Source: Bermanella sp047621325
GTDB lineage: Bacteria; Pseudomonadota; Gammaproteobacteria; Pseudomonadales; Oceanobacteraceae
Assembly: GCA_047621325.1 (NCBI GenBank)
Contig: JBLHLT010000007.1
Span: 1-64,000 of the forward strand
Reading direction: 5' to 3'
DNA length: 64,000 nucleotides
Part shown: positions 1-9,283 of the stretch, one piece after another
Position numbering within the stretch: the first letter of the stretch is position 1
Layout: each line of letters opens with the position of its first letter
Program-made: the position numbers and the translations under genes
Notes under the pieces: generated by a model
Told to the model about the DNA's origin: nothing
What the model saw: the letters and a program-made list of their open reading frames with translations, nothing else
The model's database searches: none

Positions 1-211
1 AAAGGAGGGTTATTTCAGCGACCAGAGATAGACCAACACCAGATAAGTGCTCGAAATAGGCGACGGTCAATCAATATACGGCAGGGGTGCTTGCCTATAT
101 GACTATTTATTCCGGACAGCAGTGCGCCTTCGCGGGAAAGACGTCCTGTACGAGGGTGCCCCGCGCCCGATCTAATATTTGTCGGGCGAGGCGCACCCTC
201 ATACAATTAAG
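1..211. other. Window edge and recJ downstream region
   Basis: No gene can be supported here. One plus-strand frame is open from the window edge to a TAG at 29-31 and could be the last nine residues of a gene lying mostly outside the window, but this cannot be tested. The rest is noncoding and is dominated by the inverted repeat at 147-205. It is more GC-rich than the flanking genes. Confidence 0.4.
147..205. repeat. Large imperfect inverted repeat downstream of recJ
   Basis: The arms are 147-170 and 182-205 with an 11-nt AT-rich loop. The inner 19 bp of each arm pair with two mismatches, and one further mismatch separates an outer 4-bp extension. The core arm is GC-rich (GAGGGTGCCCCGCGCCCGA). 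It lies just past the recJ stop, so it could form a strong hairpin at the end of the recJ transcript. Neither side has the T-run of an intrinsic terminator, so a mobile palindrome or an RNA 3' protective stem are alternatives. Confidence 0.6.
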
Positions 212-1954
212 TTACACCACCTGCAAATGACGCACTATTAATTGCACATTTTCTTGGCCACGAAATTCATTCACATCCATTTCAAACACCACATGGACAC
301 GCAGCATATTCACCACAATGGCTGGTGTAATACCATGACGTTCAATGCCAAATAAAATAGCGTCCACCGCCAAGTGACTGTTCGGTACTTGCAGGGTTAA
401 TTTTAAATGGTTCTTATCCACGCCCAATAAACGATGATTTATCACTGTAAAAGTGTCATCAAATAACGGCTCCGGGAAATTTTGCCCCCAAGGGGCCATA
501 AAACGTAACTGTCGCGCAAGATTAATATTAAAATCTTGAGCCACAGGCGCACCGTCTGTCACCACTTGGTTGACTAATAACTCAGGTGTTAACAAAGTTT
601 GTGATACTTGTTCAAACGCCGCTTCAAATTCTGCCAAGTATTTTTGCTTAATAGATAAACCCGCCGCCATAGCATGGCCGCCAAACTTGTTTAATACATG
701 GGGAATTTTTTTAGCCACTAAATCCAATGCATCGCGTAAATGAAAACCGGGAATCGAACGACCGCTGCCTTTTAATTCAAACTCACCGCTTGCCATGTCT
801 GCGTCGGTTAAACCATCTTGCGCAGGGGCAAACGCAATCACCGGTCGGTATAGTTTTTCTTTAATGCGCGAGGCCAATAAACCAATCACACCTTGGTGCC
901 ATTGAGCTTGATACAAACACACACTGACATTACCATCAGCCTCCACACTCAGCTGCTCTAAATGCTTTAACGCCTCTTGCTGCATTTGCCCTTCTACTAG
1001 TTTGCGGTCTTGGTTTAGCTCATCTAATGATTGAGCAATCATCAATGCTCGATCTAAATTTTGCGCCAATAAACATTCAATGCCCACGCTCATGTCATCC
1101 ATGCGACCCGCCGCATTTAAACGAGGCCCAAGTGCAAAACCAAAATCCTTACTGGTGAGCTGTTGCGGGTTCTTTTTTGAAACCTGCAACAACGCTTGAA
1201 TTCCCGGACGCGCAAACCCAGAGCGAATTCGGCGCAAACCTTGCTCCACCAAAATTCGATTATTTTCATCCAACGGCACCACATCAGCTACCGTGGCCAG
1301 TGCGACTAAATCTAAATACTGCGCCATATTGGGTAAACTATCAGCCGCCCTGCCTTGTTTAATTAACGCCGTGCGTAAGGCACACATCACATAAAAAATC
1401 ACCGCACAACCGCACGCTGATTTTGAAGCAAACCCACAACCGGGTTGATTTGGGTTCACAATAGCATCGGCTACGGGCAAAAAATCTGCGGCCAAGTGAT
1501 GATCCGTGACCAACACTTTCATACCCAGCGCTTGCGCTCGATTCACGCCATCAAAACTGGAGATGCCGTTATCTACCGTTACGATTAAATCCGGAGAAAA
1601 ATGCTGATAAGCGTAATCCACAATTTCCACCGACAAGCCGTAACCAAATTCAAATCGATTGGGTACAAGATAACTGACGTTTTGCGCGCCCATTTGACGC
1701 AACGCATCCACCGCCAATGCCGTACTGGTCGCACCATCAACATCGAAGTCACCAAGGATTAAGATCTTTTGTTGTTGATTAATAGCGCTAACCAATAAAT
1801 CGCAGGCATCATCTAGACCTTTTAATGCTTGGATATCCATTAAGCTTTTTAACGAGAACTGTGTGTTCGCTTCATTTAAGCCACGGGAATGGAAAATTCG
1901 CTCTAATAAGGGCAGACTGGTATCGGATTCACGACGTATAATTTCTATATTCAT
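212..1954 (-). CDS. recJ: Single-stranded-DNA-specific exonuclease RecJ
   Basis: A 5'-3' exonuclease on single-stranded DNA that acts in RecF-pathway recombination, base-excision repair and mismatch repair in the cytoplasm. The DHH-family motifs are visible: GDFDVDG at about residues 68-74, a VTVDNG motif near 125, and DHH at 151-153. DHHA1-type and OB-like regions follow. The start at 1954 gives 580 residues, close to the usual RecJ length. An ATG 22 codons further upstream would run into cinA and is not preferred. It is transcribed divergently from cinA with 45 bp between the starts. In Pseudomonas recJ follows thrC; here a lipoprotein gene and cinA intervene. Confidence 0.96.
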   Translation of the reverse strand: MNIEIIRRESDTSLPLLERIFHSRGLNEANTQFSLKSLMDIQALKGLDDACDLLVSAINQQQKILILGDFDVDGATSTALAVDALRQMGAQNVSYLVPNRFEFGYGLSVEIVDYAYQHFSPDLIVTVDNGISSFDGVNRAQALGMKVLVTDHHLAADFLPVADAIVNPNQPGCGFASKSACGCAVIFYVMCALRTALIKQGRAADSLPNMAQYLDLVALATVADVVPLDENNRILVEQGLRRIRSGFARPGIQALLQVSKKNPQQLTSKDFGFALGPRLNAAGRMDDMSVGIECLLAQNLDRALMIAQSLDELNQDRKLVEGQMQQEALKHLEQLSVEADGNVSVCLYQAQWHQGVIGLLASRIKEKLYRPVIAFAPAQDGLTDADMASGEFELKGSGRSIPGFHLRDALDLVAKKIPHVLNKFGGHAMAAGLSIKQKYLAEFEAAFEQVSQTLLTPELLVNQVVTDGAPVAQDFNINLARQLRFMAPWGQNFPEPLFDDTFTVINHRLLGVDKNHLKLTLQVPNSHLAVDAILFGIERHGITPAIVVNMLRVHVVFEMDVNEFRGQENVQLIVRHLQVV

Positions 1955-1999
1955 GGCGGCAATTGTACGCAGTCGCGCAATAACGAGAAAGTAAAGATT

Positions 2000-3274
2000 A
2001 TGACCCAAGCCAATATTCACCTACTGCTCACCGGTGACGAAATCATGAGCGGTGACATCATAGATAGTAACAGCGCCATGATCGCCGACCACCTTGTCAC
2101 ACTTGGATTGCGCCCACGTAAAAAAGTCACTGTGGGTGACTTATTAGAAGACCTGATTAACGAAATGGAACAGCTAAGCCAACAGGCTAATGTATTAATT
2201 GTAAACGGTGGCCTTGGCCCAACCGAAGACGACAAAACAGCGGAAGCCTTAGCGCAAGTAATCAACTCGCCCTTATGTGAACACCCAACCGCCATCGCCC
2301 AAATTGAAATATGGTGTAAAAAACTCAATTACCCAATGAACGATGCCAACAAAAAACAAGGCATCTTACCGAAAGACGTGGGTATTTTAGAAAACACCAA
2401 CGGCAGTGCCCCCGGTTTTTATTGTGAACACAATAGTTGCCTAATGTTTTTCACCCCTGGTGTGCCCAGCGAATTAAACGCCATGATGACCCATAGCATT
2501 TTGCCCATGCTAGAAAAGCGCTTTACTAACATAGAACCTCACACCACCAAACGCTTACAAGTATTTGGTATTGGCGAGTCGTCATTGCAATTAAAATTAC
2601 GCAAGCACATTCCAGATTGGCCCCATGACATTGACATGGGGTTTCGTGCCGCTTATCCACAAGTGGAAGTGAAACTCACCGCCCACTCTAAACAAGCAGA
2701 AGAAAAAATAGACGGCTTAACCCAGAAAATTAAACAGGTTTTAAACGGTCACGTCATAGGTGAAGGTGATATTCAATTACCAGAAAACCTTGTGCAATTA
2801 TTAACTGATAAACAACAGACTATCACCACAGTAGAATCTTGCACCGGCGGCTTGATTGCATCCAAGATTACATCCGTAGCGGGTTCGTCCACAGTGTTTG
2901 GCGCAGGCTTTGTTACCTATTCTAACGAAATGAAAACCGCCATGGTGGATGTTAGTGAAAGCACATTAGAAGAATACGGTGCCGTATCAGAAGAAGTGGT
3001 AATAGAAATGGCGCAAGGTGCTCTTAACAAAAGTGGCAGCGATTGGGCCGTAGCCGTAAGTGGCATTGCAGGACCTGGTGGCGGTACTGATGACAAACCC
3101 GTTGGCACAGTTTGGGTGGCTTGGGGCAATCACTCAGAGATTAAAACGGTTAAGTTATTCTTTCCGTTCTCGCGAGCGCGCTTTCAAGAATATGTGGCCA
3201 GTGCAGGTTTGGATTTGATTCGTCGGGAATTGTTGGCGATTGAGGAAAAACCGAATTATTTTCCAAAAGACTAA
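2000..3274 (+). CDS. cinA: CinA family protein (MoCF-like domain plus NMN amidohydrolase domain)
   Basis: The N-terminal half is a molybdopterin-binding-like COG1058 domain, with LTGDEIMSGDIID at the start and GGLGPTEDDKT near residue 73. The C-terminal roughly 160 residues form the CinA-C/PncC domain (TVESCTGGLIASK), which in characterised members deamidates nicotinamide mononucleotide for NAD recycling. At 424 residues it is the full two-domain form. In other bacteria cinA is linked to competence or DNA damage, but nothing here shows such regulation. It stands alone, with a start 45 bp from the divergent recJ start. Family assignment is firm; the physiological role is inferred. Confidence 0.93.
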   Translation: MTQANIHLLLTGDEIMSGDIIDSNSAMIADHLVTLGLRPRKKVTVGDLLEDLINEMEQLSQQANVLIVNGGLGPTEDDKTAEALAQVINSPLCEHPTAIAQIEIWCKKLNYPMNDANKKQGILPKDVGILENTNGSAPGFYCEHNSCLMFFTPGVPSELNAMMTHSILPMLEKRFTNIEPHTTKRLQVFGIGESSLQLKLRKHIPDWPHDIDMGFRAAYPQVEVKLTAHSKQAEEKIDGLTQKIKQVLNGHVIGEGDIQLPENLVQLLTDKQQTITTVESCTGGLIASKITSVAGSSTVFGAGFVTYSNEMKTAMVDVSESTLEEYGAVSEEVVIEMAQGALNKSGSDWAVAVSGIAGPGGGTDDKPVGTVWVAWGNHSEIKTVKLFFPFSRARFQEYVASAGLDLIRRELLAIEEKPNYFPKD

Positions 3275-3294
3275 TTCCACGCAGAACAATTACC

Positions 3295-3345
3295 ACCGTC
3301 ACCCCGGACGCGAGGAACGAGCAGATCCGGGGGCCATCTCAAAAG
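3295..3345. repeat. REP-like intergenic palindrome
   Basis: A short inverted repeat, CCCCGGA (3302-3308) and TCCGGGG (3326-3332), encloses a GC-rich 17-nt centre. It sits just after the cinA stop. The pattern (CACC-GTC-ACCCCGGA ... TCCGGGGG) resembles the extragenic palindromes scattered through many gammaproteobacterial genomes. I see only this copy in the window. It has no T-run, so it is not a clear terminator. Confidence 0.5.
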
Positions 3346-3479
3346 ATAGCATTCCACTCTACCTTCAAATTCACCCATGAAACGTTTAATTAAGTTTGAT
3401 TCAACAAGCGCGAACCTGTATAAAAAGCGCTCTTTTTTACATTCGTTTCATTAACGGCATTTTATTCAAGGATTATCAA

Positions 3480-4721
3480 ATGCTACGCCTATTTACAATT
3501 ATCACACTTTTTCTATTAGCCGCTTGTAATCCATTTAATTCTGATGATGACTCAACAATCACATTAGAAGGTACTGACCAAAATGGCACCTCTATCACTT
3601 TTGTATCAGAAAATGGCTATCATGCTGTCAAGGTAAACAGCAGAAACTGGGCAAAAATTACAGATCAAATTACATTATCTAAATTAAGCGAGAACGACAC
3701 CATTGAATTTATTGAACTTTGCGTGCCTGACGAAGGCTTCCCCAATGGAAAAGGTGTCAGCTTTAAATTTAAAACAGGCAACATTCCAAAGTATGGTATA
3801 AGCGAAGATAATAATATTTATTCATGCGACACTAGCCATTTGACAAGTAAAAACAACACACCTAAATCTGCAACTATCTATAGTGAACAAAGCAATGATG
3901 GCATTAATATCTTTAATGGCACAATGACTTATGCATATATTAATTTTGACTCACCGGAACCTAAATTAAATGGATTCTCTTCGAAAGTTGAAAATTCGAT
4001 CCTTCTTATAGGAAAAGATAATAGAGACGATTCTTATTATGTATATAGGAACGATAAATTCACGTATGAAGATAAAGAAACTATTTCTATAGATTTTTAT
4101 AGCGAAAACTCAATGAAAGTCGATTCGATTGATCAGTTTACTGGTGGTTTTTTTGAATACTCTAGAACATATTCAGATGATAATGATTGGTTATGGCTTA
4201 ATTTAAGTTATGAAAATAACTCAATACACTTAACGATACCTGATAAATTTAGAAGACCTCAAGATACATATAATGAGATTTGGTCTAATTACAGCTGGAC
4301 CAGTGGTGTCTATGCAAGATACACCGTATCTAGCAGAGACATTAAAAAAGAAAACTTACTTGAGTATATTTGGCAAACAATAGAAGCAATCACTGTAGAT
4401 AAAAGTGGTAACCAATATGGAAGTATACAGCTCCCTGATGATGAACTTTTTACAAGAAATAGTTTAACAAAAAATACTTTTCTATATTATAAAGACAATA
4501 TTATTATTCAACATATTGATTTTACAATAAACGGTAAAAGACAGATAAATAACGAAATCATTGAATTAAGCTCACTCCCAAACATACCTGAATATTTCAA
4601 CCTTTCAATTGAAAGTTTAAACAGTACGAATTTAATGCTTAATATATTTAATAACCATAAAAACGATATAACTGAAAGACTTGAACTACAACGATATTTT
4701 GAAATAAACCAAAACAACTAA
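3480..4721 (+). CDS. Putative lipoprotein of unknown function
   Basis: No family is recognised. The start at 3480 is preferred over an in-frame codon 28 residues upstream because it follows an AAGGA and opens directly into a lipoprotein signal peptide (LFTIITLFLLAAC, lipidated Cys at residue 16). The mature part is about 398 residues of mostly polar, Asn-, Asp-, Ser- and Ile-rich sequence with no obvious repeats or membrane segments. It is probably anchored to the inner face of the outer membrane, since no Asp follows the Cys. Base composition is clearly more AT-rich than neighbouring genes, which suggests acquisition. It is a single-gene unit ended by the hairpin at 4821-4852. Confidence 0.8.
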   Translation: MLRLFTIITLFLLAACNPFNSDDDSTITLEGTDQNGTSITFVSENGYHAVKVNSRNWAKITDQITLSKLSENDTIEFIELCVPDEGFPNGKGVSFKFKTGNIPKYGISEDNNIYSCDTSHLTSKNNTPKSATIYSEQSNDGINIFNGTMTYAYINFDSPEPKLNGFSSKVENSILLIGKDNRDDSYYVYRNDKFTYEDKETISIDFYSENSMKVDSIDQFTGGFFEYSRTYSDDNDWLWLNLSYENNSIHLTIPDKFRRPQDTYNEIWSNYSWTSGVYARYTVSSRDIKKENLLEYIWQTIEAITVDKSGNQYGSIQLPDDELFTRNSLTKNTFLYYKDNIIIQHIDFTINGKRQINNEIIELSSLPNIPEYFNLSIESLNSTNLMLNIFNNHKNDITERLELQRYFEINQNN

Positions 4722-4820
4722 TATTCATATCATCAATAAAGTATTTTTAAAAGATTAGATCAGGCTTGATTCTAATTCCTAAATACATTATTTTTTTGAA
4801 ATTTGAATACTAATAAAAAA

Positions 4821-4852
4821 GGCGCAGCATCTTTCGATGCTGCGCCTTTTTT
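4821..4852. terminator. Bidirectional intrinsic terminator
   Basis: An 11-bp perfect stem, GGCGCAGCATC at 4821-4831 and its complement at 4836-4846, with a TTTC loop, is flanked by A6 on the left and T6 on the right. It serves the convergent lipoprotein gene and thrC. Confidence 0.93.
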
Positions 4853-4905
4853 ATTGATCAACACAGAGCAAGCGTCTTACGTCTCTCGCTCTACGTCTCA
4901 CATAC

Positions 4906-6309
4906 TTACTTAAACGTCTTCTGCGCAATAAACTTATGTACCGCTTCTAAATCTGCTGGCAATACATCCAAACGCTCTTCACGATCCATTAGGTCCGTTA
5001 AGTGGTGTGGTAGTGCTGGCATATCGAAGCCTGCACGTTTAACCGCATCTTCAAATTTCACAGGGTGGGCAGTGCCCAGTGTTATCATTGGGATGTTGTT
5101 ATTACGGCGAGTTTCACGCGCAGCTTTTACACCAATGGCTGTGTGTGGGTCTAACAGGTAACCGGTTTCTTCAAACACGTCTTGCATGATTTTAACGGTG
5201 TCGTCTTCACTCACTGCATAGCTATCGAAAAGTACACGGGCTTTAGCTAGTTTTTCTTCGTCCAGTGATACCACGTCTTTTTTCGCATTCATGCGGCCCA
5301 TTAGTTCAGCTAAGGCAGCGCCGTCGCGGTCGTAAAGGTCAAACAATAAACGCTCAAAGTTTGAAGACACGGCAATATCCATTGATGGCGTAATGGTGTG
5401 TTGCAGAGGATGCACTTCGTATTGATTTTTGCTCATTAAGCGATGTAATACATCGTTGCTGTTAGTGGCAATTACTAATTGATCAATTGGTAGGCCCATT
5501 TTTTTCGCCATGTAACCGGCAAAAATATCACCAAAGTTACCGGTTGGTACTGAGTACGCCATTGGACGTAGCGGACCACCAAGGTTTAGTGATGAATAGA
5601 AGTAGTAAACGATCTGAGACATGATACGTGCCCAGTTAATGCTGTTTACTGCAACCAGTTTACGCTCGCCTTTTAAGAAACCTTGATTACCAAAGCTGGC
5701 TTTCACCATATCTTGCGCTTGGTCGAAGTTGCCTTCGATGGCGATGTTGTAAATGTTATCGCCTTTTACGGTTGTCATTTGACGGCGCTGTACTTCAGAC
5801 ACTTTACCGTGTGGATGCAGGATAAAGATGTCTACATTTTTACACGCTTTGGTGCCTTCGATGGCAGCCGAACCGGTATCACCAGAAGTAGCACCCATGA
5901 TCACGACTTTTTCGTGACGACGCTCTAAAACGTAATCTAATAAGCGACCAAGAGTTTGCAATGCGAAATCTTTAAACGCCAGTGTTGGGCCGTGGAAAAG
6001 CTCCAACACGTATTCGTTGTGGTCGATTTGCTGCAAAGGCGCAACGGCTTTGTGAGCAAACGCACCGTACACTTCGTTTAAGATTTTTTGTAGTGCATCG
6101 CTATCAACACTGCCTTCTACGAACGGGTAGATAACTTTGTGCGCAAGCTCTGCGTACGGAAGGTCACGCCAAGATTCAATTTCAGCTAGTGTGTATTGTG
6201 GTACGTCTTTTGGTACATACAAACCGCCGTCTTCTGCTAGGCCAGTAAGTAGTACTTCTTCAAATGTTAACTCCGGTGCGTTACCGCGAGTTGAAATATA
6301 TTTCATCAT
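4906..6309 (-). CDS. thrC: Threonine synthase
   Basis: A PLP enzyme converting O-phosphohomoserine to threonine, the last step of threonine synthesis. The HGPTLAFKDFA motif with the PLP lysine is near residue 113, and a PLP phosphate-binding stretch (SVPTGNFGD) follows. Length is 467 residues, typical of the longer proteobacterial ThrC. Three nearby ATGs compete for the start (6315, 6309, 6306). The AGGA at 6319-6322 is 9 nt before 6309 and only 3 nt before 6315, and relatives begin M-(R/K)YISTRG, so 6309 or 6306 is likely. It lies 44 bp downstream of hom and is probably cotranscribed with it. Confidence 0.96.
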   Translation of the reverse strand: MMKYISTRGNAPELTFEEVLLTGLAEDGGLYVPKDVPQYTLAEIESWRDLPYAELAHKVIYPFVEGSVDSDALQKILNEVYGAFAHKAVAPLQQIDHNEYVLELFHGPTLAFKDFALQTLGRLLDYVLERRHEKVVIMGATSGDTGSAAIEGTKACKNVDIFILHPHGKVSEVQRRQMTTVKGDNIYNIAIEGNFDQAQDMVKASFGNQGFLKGERKLVAVNSINWARIMSQIVYYFYSSLNLGGPLRPMAYSVPTGNFGDIFAGYMAKKMGLPIDQLVIATNSNDVLHRLMSKNQYEVHPLQHTITPSMDIAVSSNFERLLFDLYDRDGAALAELMGRMNAKKDVVSLDEEKLAKARVLFDSYAVSEDDTVKIMQDVFEETGYLLDPHTAIGVKAARETRRNNNIPMITLGTAHPVKFEDAVKRAGFDMPALPHHLTDLMDREERLDVLPADLEAVHKFIAQKTFK

Positions 6310-6353
6310 ATTCATATATCCTGATAGTCAGGTTTAATATTTAAAATCTGTGA

Positions 6354-7634
6354 TTAATTTAATTCTTCAACACGAATGCGCGTAACCGCACCGTTGATTT
6401 CAGCCAGCGCTTCAATTTCAGCAATGGCTTCATTCATGATTTTTTCTTGTACTTTGTGAATCAACATAATGATCGGTACAAGAATTTCGTCATCTTTTGG
6501 CTCTTTCTGAATCAAGGCTTCAATGCTGATGCCTTTATTGCTTAAGATCGTTGCAACCGTGGCCAGTACGCCGGCTTTGTCCAGTGCCTGCATACGTAAG
6601 TAATAACCTGTTTCGATTTCATCGATTGGCAATACTTTAAGGTCTTCAAGGCTATCAAACGATAATGCTTCTACCTGAATACCACGGGCGATGTCGATAA
6701 TGTCGGCAACCACAGCCGAGGCTGTTGGGCCAGCACCCGCGCCTGGACCACAGAATAAGGTGTCTTTTACTGCACTGCCTTTTACTGCAACCGCGTTCAT
6801 TACGCCGTCTACTTTGGCGATCATGTTGGTTTCAGGAATCAACGTTGGGTGCACGCGTAGGTCGATGCCTTTTTCATTGCGCGCACTAACGCCAAGGTGT
6901 TTGATACGGTAGCCAAGTTCTTCAGCGTATTGCACGTCTTCACGGGTAATTTTGCTGATGCCTTCTGTGAAGCAGTTTTCAAACTGCAACGGAATACCGT
7001 AGGCAATTGAAGATAGAATCGTTAGCTTGTGCGCAGCATCAATGCCTTCAACGTCGAAGGTTGGGTCAGCTTCGGCGTAACCGAGCGCTTGTGCTTCGGC
7101 CAGTACGTCATTGAAGTCACGACCTTTGTCACGCATTTCAGTCAGGATAAAGTTACCCGTGCCGTTGATAATACCGGCAACGCGTTCAATTTTGTTTGCT
7201 GCTAAACCTTCACGTATGGCTTTGATTACTGGAATACCACCAGCAACACCCGCTTCGTAACCAACACTTACGCCTGCTTTTTTTGCTGCTGCGAAAATTT
7301 CAGTTCCGTGCACGGCAATTAGGGCTTTGTTTGCAGTGACCACGTGCTTGCCGTTTTGAATGGCTTCAAGCACTAGCTCTTTCGCCACGTCATAACCACC
7401 AATTAGCTCAACCACGATATCGATTTCGGGATTACGCACAATGTCGAAAATATCCGTGGTCATATTGGTGTTACGGGTGTCGCAAGCAGGGTTTTCGCGA
7501 CGAGCGCCTATCTGCTCAATAATAATGTCACGCCCAGCACGACGCGCAATCTCTGCTGCGTTCTCTACTAATACGTTAAAAGTACCGCCACCGACAGTAC
7601 CAAATCCACAGATGCCCACTTTAACCGGTTTCAC
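6354..7634 (-). CDS. hom: Homoserine dehydrogenase
   Basis: Reduces aspartate semialdehyde to homoserine with NAD(P)H, feeding threonine and methionine synthesis. The N-terminal Rossmann motif is GICGFGTVGGGT. The catalytic domain follows, and a C-terminal ACT domain (about residues 350-426, beginning near YLRMQALDKAGVLA) is the likely threonine feedback site. It is the monofunctional type of 426 residues, not fused to aspartokinase. It starts with GTG, supported by GGAG 8 nt upstream. The order dsbC-hom-thrC matches Pseudomonas. I see no obvious leader peptide or attenuator upstream. Confidence 0.96.
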   Translation of the reverse strand: MKPVKVGICGFGTVGGGTFNVLVENAAEIARRAGRDIIIEQIGARRENPACDTRNTNMTTDIFDIVRNPEIDIVVELIGGYDVAKELVLEAIQNGKHVVTANKALIAVHGTEIFAAAKKAGVSVGYEAGVAGGIPVIKAIREGLAANKIERVAGIINGTGNFILTEMRDKGRDFNDVLAEAQALGYAEADPTFDVEGIDAAHKLTILSSIAYGIPLQFENCFTEGISKITREDVQYAEELGYRIKHLGVSARNEKGIDLRVHPTLIPETNMIAKVDGVMNAVAVKGSAVKDTLFCGPGAGAGPTASAVVADIIDIARGIQVEALSFDSLEDLKVLPIDEIETGYYLRMQALDKAGVLATVATILSNKGISIEALIQKEPKDDEILVPIIMLIHKVQEKIMNEAIAEIEALAEINGAVTRIRVEELN

Positions 7635-7769
7635 TATATGGTCTCCGTTATATAAATGCCTGACTATGCGTCAGAAGTGTAAAAAATTTGGGCGCTAAAT
7701 GTACCACAATCAACCTGTAACAGGCAGTGTGAATTTGCTTAAAATCCCCTGTTTAAGCCCCACAAACAC

Positions 7770-7800
7770 AAAAGCCCCAATGCTTTCACATCAGGGCTTC
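7770..7800 (-). terminator. Intrinsic terminator after dsbC
   Basis: On the minus strand the arms (7799-7789 and 7782-7772) pair around a TGAAAG loop with two central mismatches, followed by TTTTGTGTTT. The 28-nt hairpin is almost the same sequence as the one after rplI at 11045-11072, with 26 of 28 positions identical. Confidence 0.8.
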
Positions 7801-7820
7801 AAGGTACAACCGAGCTTAGG

Positions 7821-8576
7821 TTATAGGCCGATCTTTTTAGCTAATTCATCCGCTGGCATGTAGCCCGGTAACAGTTCACCATCTTGTAAGATAATGGCTG
7901 GTGTTCCGCGTACGCCAAACTCACTACCAAGAGCGAGTTGCGCCTCGATTGGGGCTTCACAATTTAGGTTTTCTTTAATAAACCCCGTGGCTTTTGCTTT
8001 GTTCATAGCCCCTGGACGGTCAGCATCACACCAGACGCTTTTCAGCTTTTTGTATGAACCAGTGAACTCGGTACGCTTTTGATCGGCATATACGCCAGCA
8101 CGCGGGTAAGCTAAATATCGTACGGTAATACCAAGCTCGTTTAAGCGTGGCACTTCGCGGTGTAGTTTACGGCAGTAGCCACAATCGACATCGGTAAAGA
8201 CATTAATGACGGCTTTCTCTTCACCTTTACTAGCGAACACCACCAAATCTTTTGGGTCTAATTTATCCATTAACGCTAGGCGTTTTTCATCACTGCGCTT
8301 GGCCGTGATATTAACAAGCTCGCCTTGGGTCGCTTGAAATAAAGAACCATATACAAAGTATTTACCATCTTTAGTACTGTATAAAACTTCACCACTGGTA
8401 AGCTCAACTTCGTATAAATCTTGCCCCGGAACTTGCTGGGCACTAAGTAATACCAGTGACGGCTGCGCGGCGCGTAATGATTTAGCGATGGTTTCTTCAA
8501 CGCTAATCTCTTCAGCCGCCGCTAGGTTGGCCAGTAAGATCAAGGCACTAGCACCTAGAATTCGTAAAATTGCCAT
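7821..8576 (-). CDS. dsbC: Thiol:disulfide interchange protein DsbC
   Basis: A periplasmic disulfide isomerase that rearranges wrong disulfide bonds and is kept reduced by DsbD. A signal peptide covers about residues 1-20 (cleavage after AA, before EEISVEE). The dimerisation domain follows to about residue 80, and the thioredoxin-fold domain carries the CGYC active site at 132-135. The cis-proline loop is GTPAIIL near the C-terminus. Length of 251 residues is normal. It is separated from hom by a terminator and about 180 bp, so it is probably transcribed on its own from the 8.6-8.8 kb gap. Confidence 0.95.
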   Translation of the reverse strand: MAILRILGASALILLANLAAAEEISVEETIAKSLRAAQPSLVLLSAQQVPGQDLYEVELTSGEVLYSTKDGKYFVYGSLFQATQGELVNITAKRSDEKRLALMDKLDPKDLVVFASKGEEKAVINVFTDVDCGYCRKLHREVPRLNELGITVRYLAYPRAGVYADQKRTEFTGSYKKLKSVWCDADRPGAMNKAKATGFIKENLNCEAPIEAQLALGSEFGVRGTPAIILQDGELLPGYMPADELAKKIGL

Positions 8577-8893
8577 GAGATATCTCTATTTAAATTTGTA
8601 GAGCAATTAGAACACTGATTACGGGGAAAGTTCCAGAGGGGATTTGGCAAATATGCATGCAACTGGCCGCTTAGGCTAATTAAAGCTTCTGGTTTTTAAT
8701 CGACATCAGCACTCACCGATTATCACGAGCTTATCGAAAGGCCTAACCGCATAGTGGATTATTCTAGCTTCAGAGTTAGTTAGCCTCCCATATCTGATAC
8801 ATAAGCAGCTGATTTACGACGCCCAACATCAAAGTCCAAAACGCAAAAAACCCGCACAAGTCGGGTTTTTCTGAAAAACTATTTAGTAACGAA
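8577..8893. other. dsbC-rplS intergenic region
   Basis: About 317 bp without a gene. It contains the rplS terminator at 8849-8870 and presumably the dsbC promoter nearer 8600-8750. A 67-codon frame that covers part of it overlaps rplS in another frame and has no support. Confidence 0.5.
8845..8870 (-). terminator. Intrinsic terminator of the rpsP-rplS operon
   Basis: The stem AACCCG/CGGGTT (8849-8854 with 8862-8867) is followed on the minus strand by a run of T. It lies 24 bp past the rplS stop. Confidence 0.85.
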
Positions 8894-9253
8894 TTACTTA
8901 GTAAGCTTTTCTTTGATACGCGCTGATTTACCAGAACGCTCACGTAGGTAGTAAAGTTTCGCTTTACGAACATCACCACGACGTTTCACTTCAATGCTAT
9001 CGATTAAAGGGCTGTGCGCTTGGAAAGTACGCTCAACACCAACACCGTTAGAAATTTTACGTACAGTGAAAGCAGAGTTTAGGCCACGGTTACGCTTAGC
9101 GATAACAACACCTTCATATGCCTGAAGACGTTCACGTGTACCTTCTTTTACTTTAACTTGTACGATAACAGTATCACCAGCACCGAATGCAGGGATATCA
9201 GTTTTTAATTGTGCAGACTCAATAGCCTGGATAATTGGGTTCTTGCTGCTCAT
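8894..9253 (-). CDS. rplS: 50S ribosomal protein L19
   Basis: A ribosomal protein at the 30S-50S interface. The 119-residue length and the sequence (GDTVIVQVKVKEGTRERLQA, then VERTFQAHSP) are standard for bL19. It is the last gene of the conserved rpsP-rimM-trmD-rplS operon, 30 bp after trmD, and is followed by an intrinsic terminator. Confidence 0.98.
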   Translation of the reverse strand: MSSKNPIIQAIESAQLKTDIPAFGAGDTVIVQVKVKEGTRERLQAYEGVVIAKRNRGLNSAFTVRKISNGVGVERTFQAHSPLIDSIEVKRRGDVRKAKLYYLRERSGKSARIKEKLTK

Positions 9254-9283
9254 GACTAAGCTCCTAAGTAGTTTCGGATAGGT

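Noticed and set aside
15..206. 63-codon minus-strand frame next to recJ
   Set aside because: It spans the inverted repeat, has no ribosome binding site I can see, and its sequence looks like translated palindrome rather than a protein.
8776..8979. 67-codon minus-strand frame at the end of rplS
   Set aside because: It overlaps rplS in another frame and crosses the rplS terminator.
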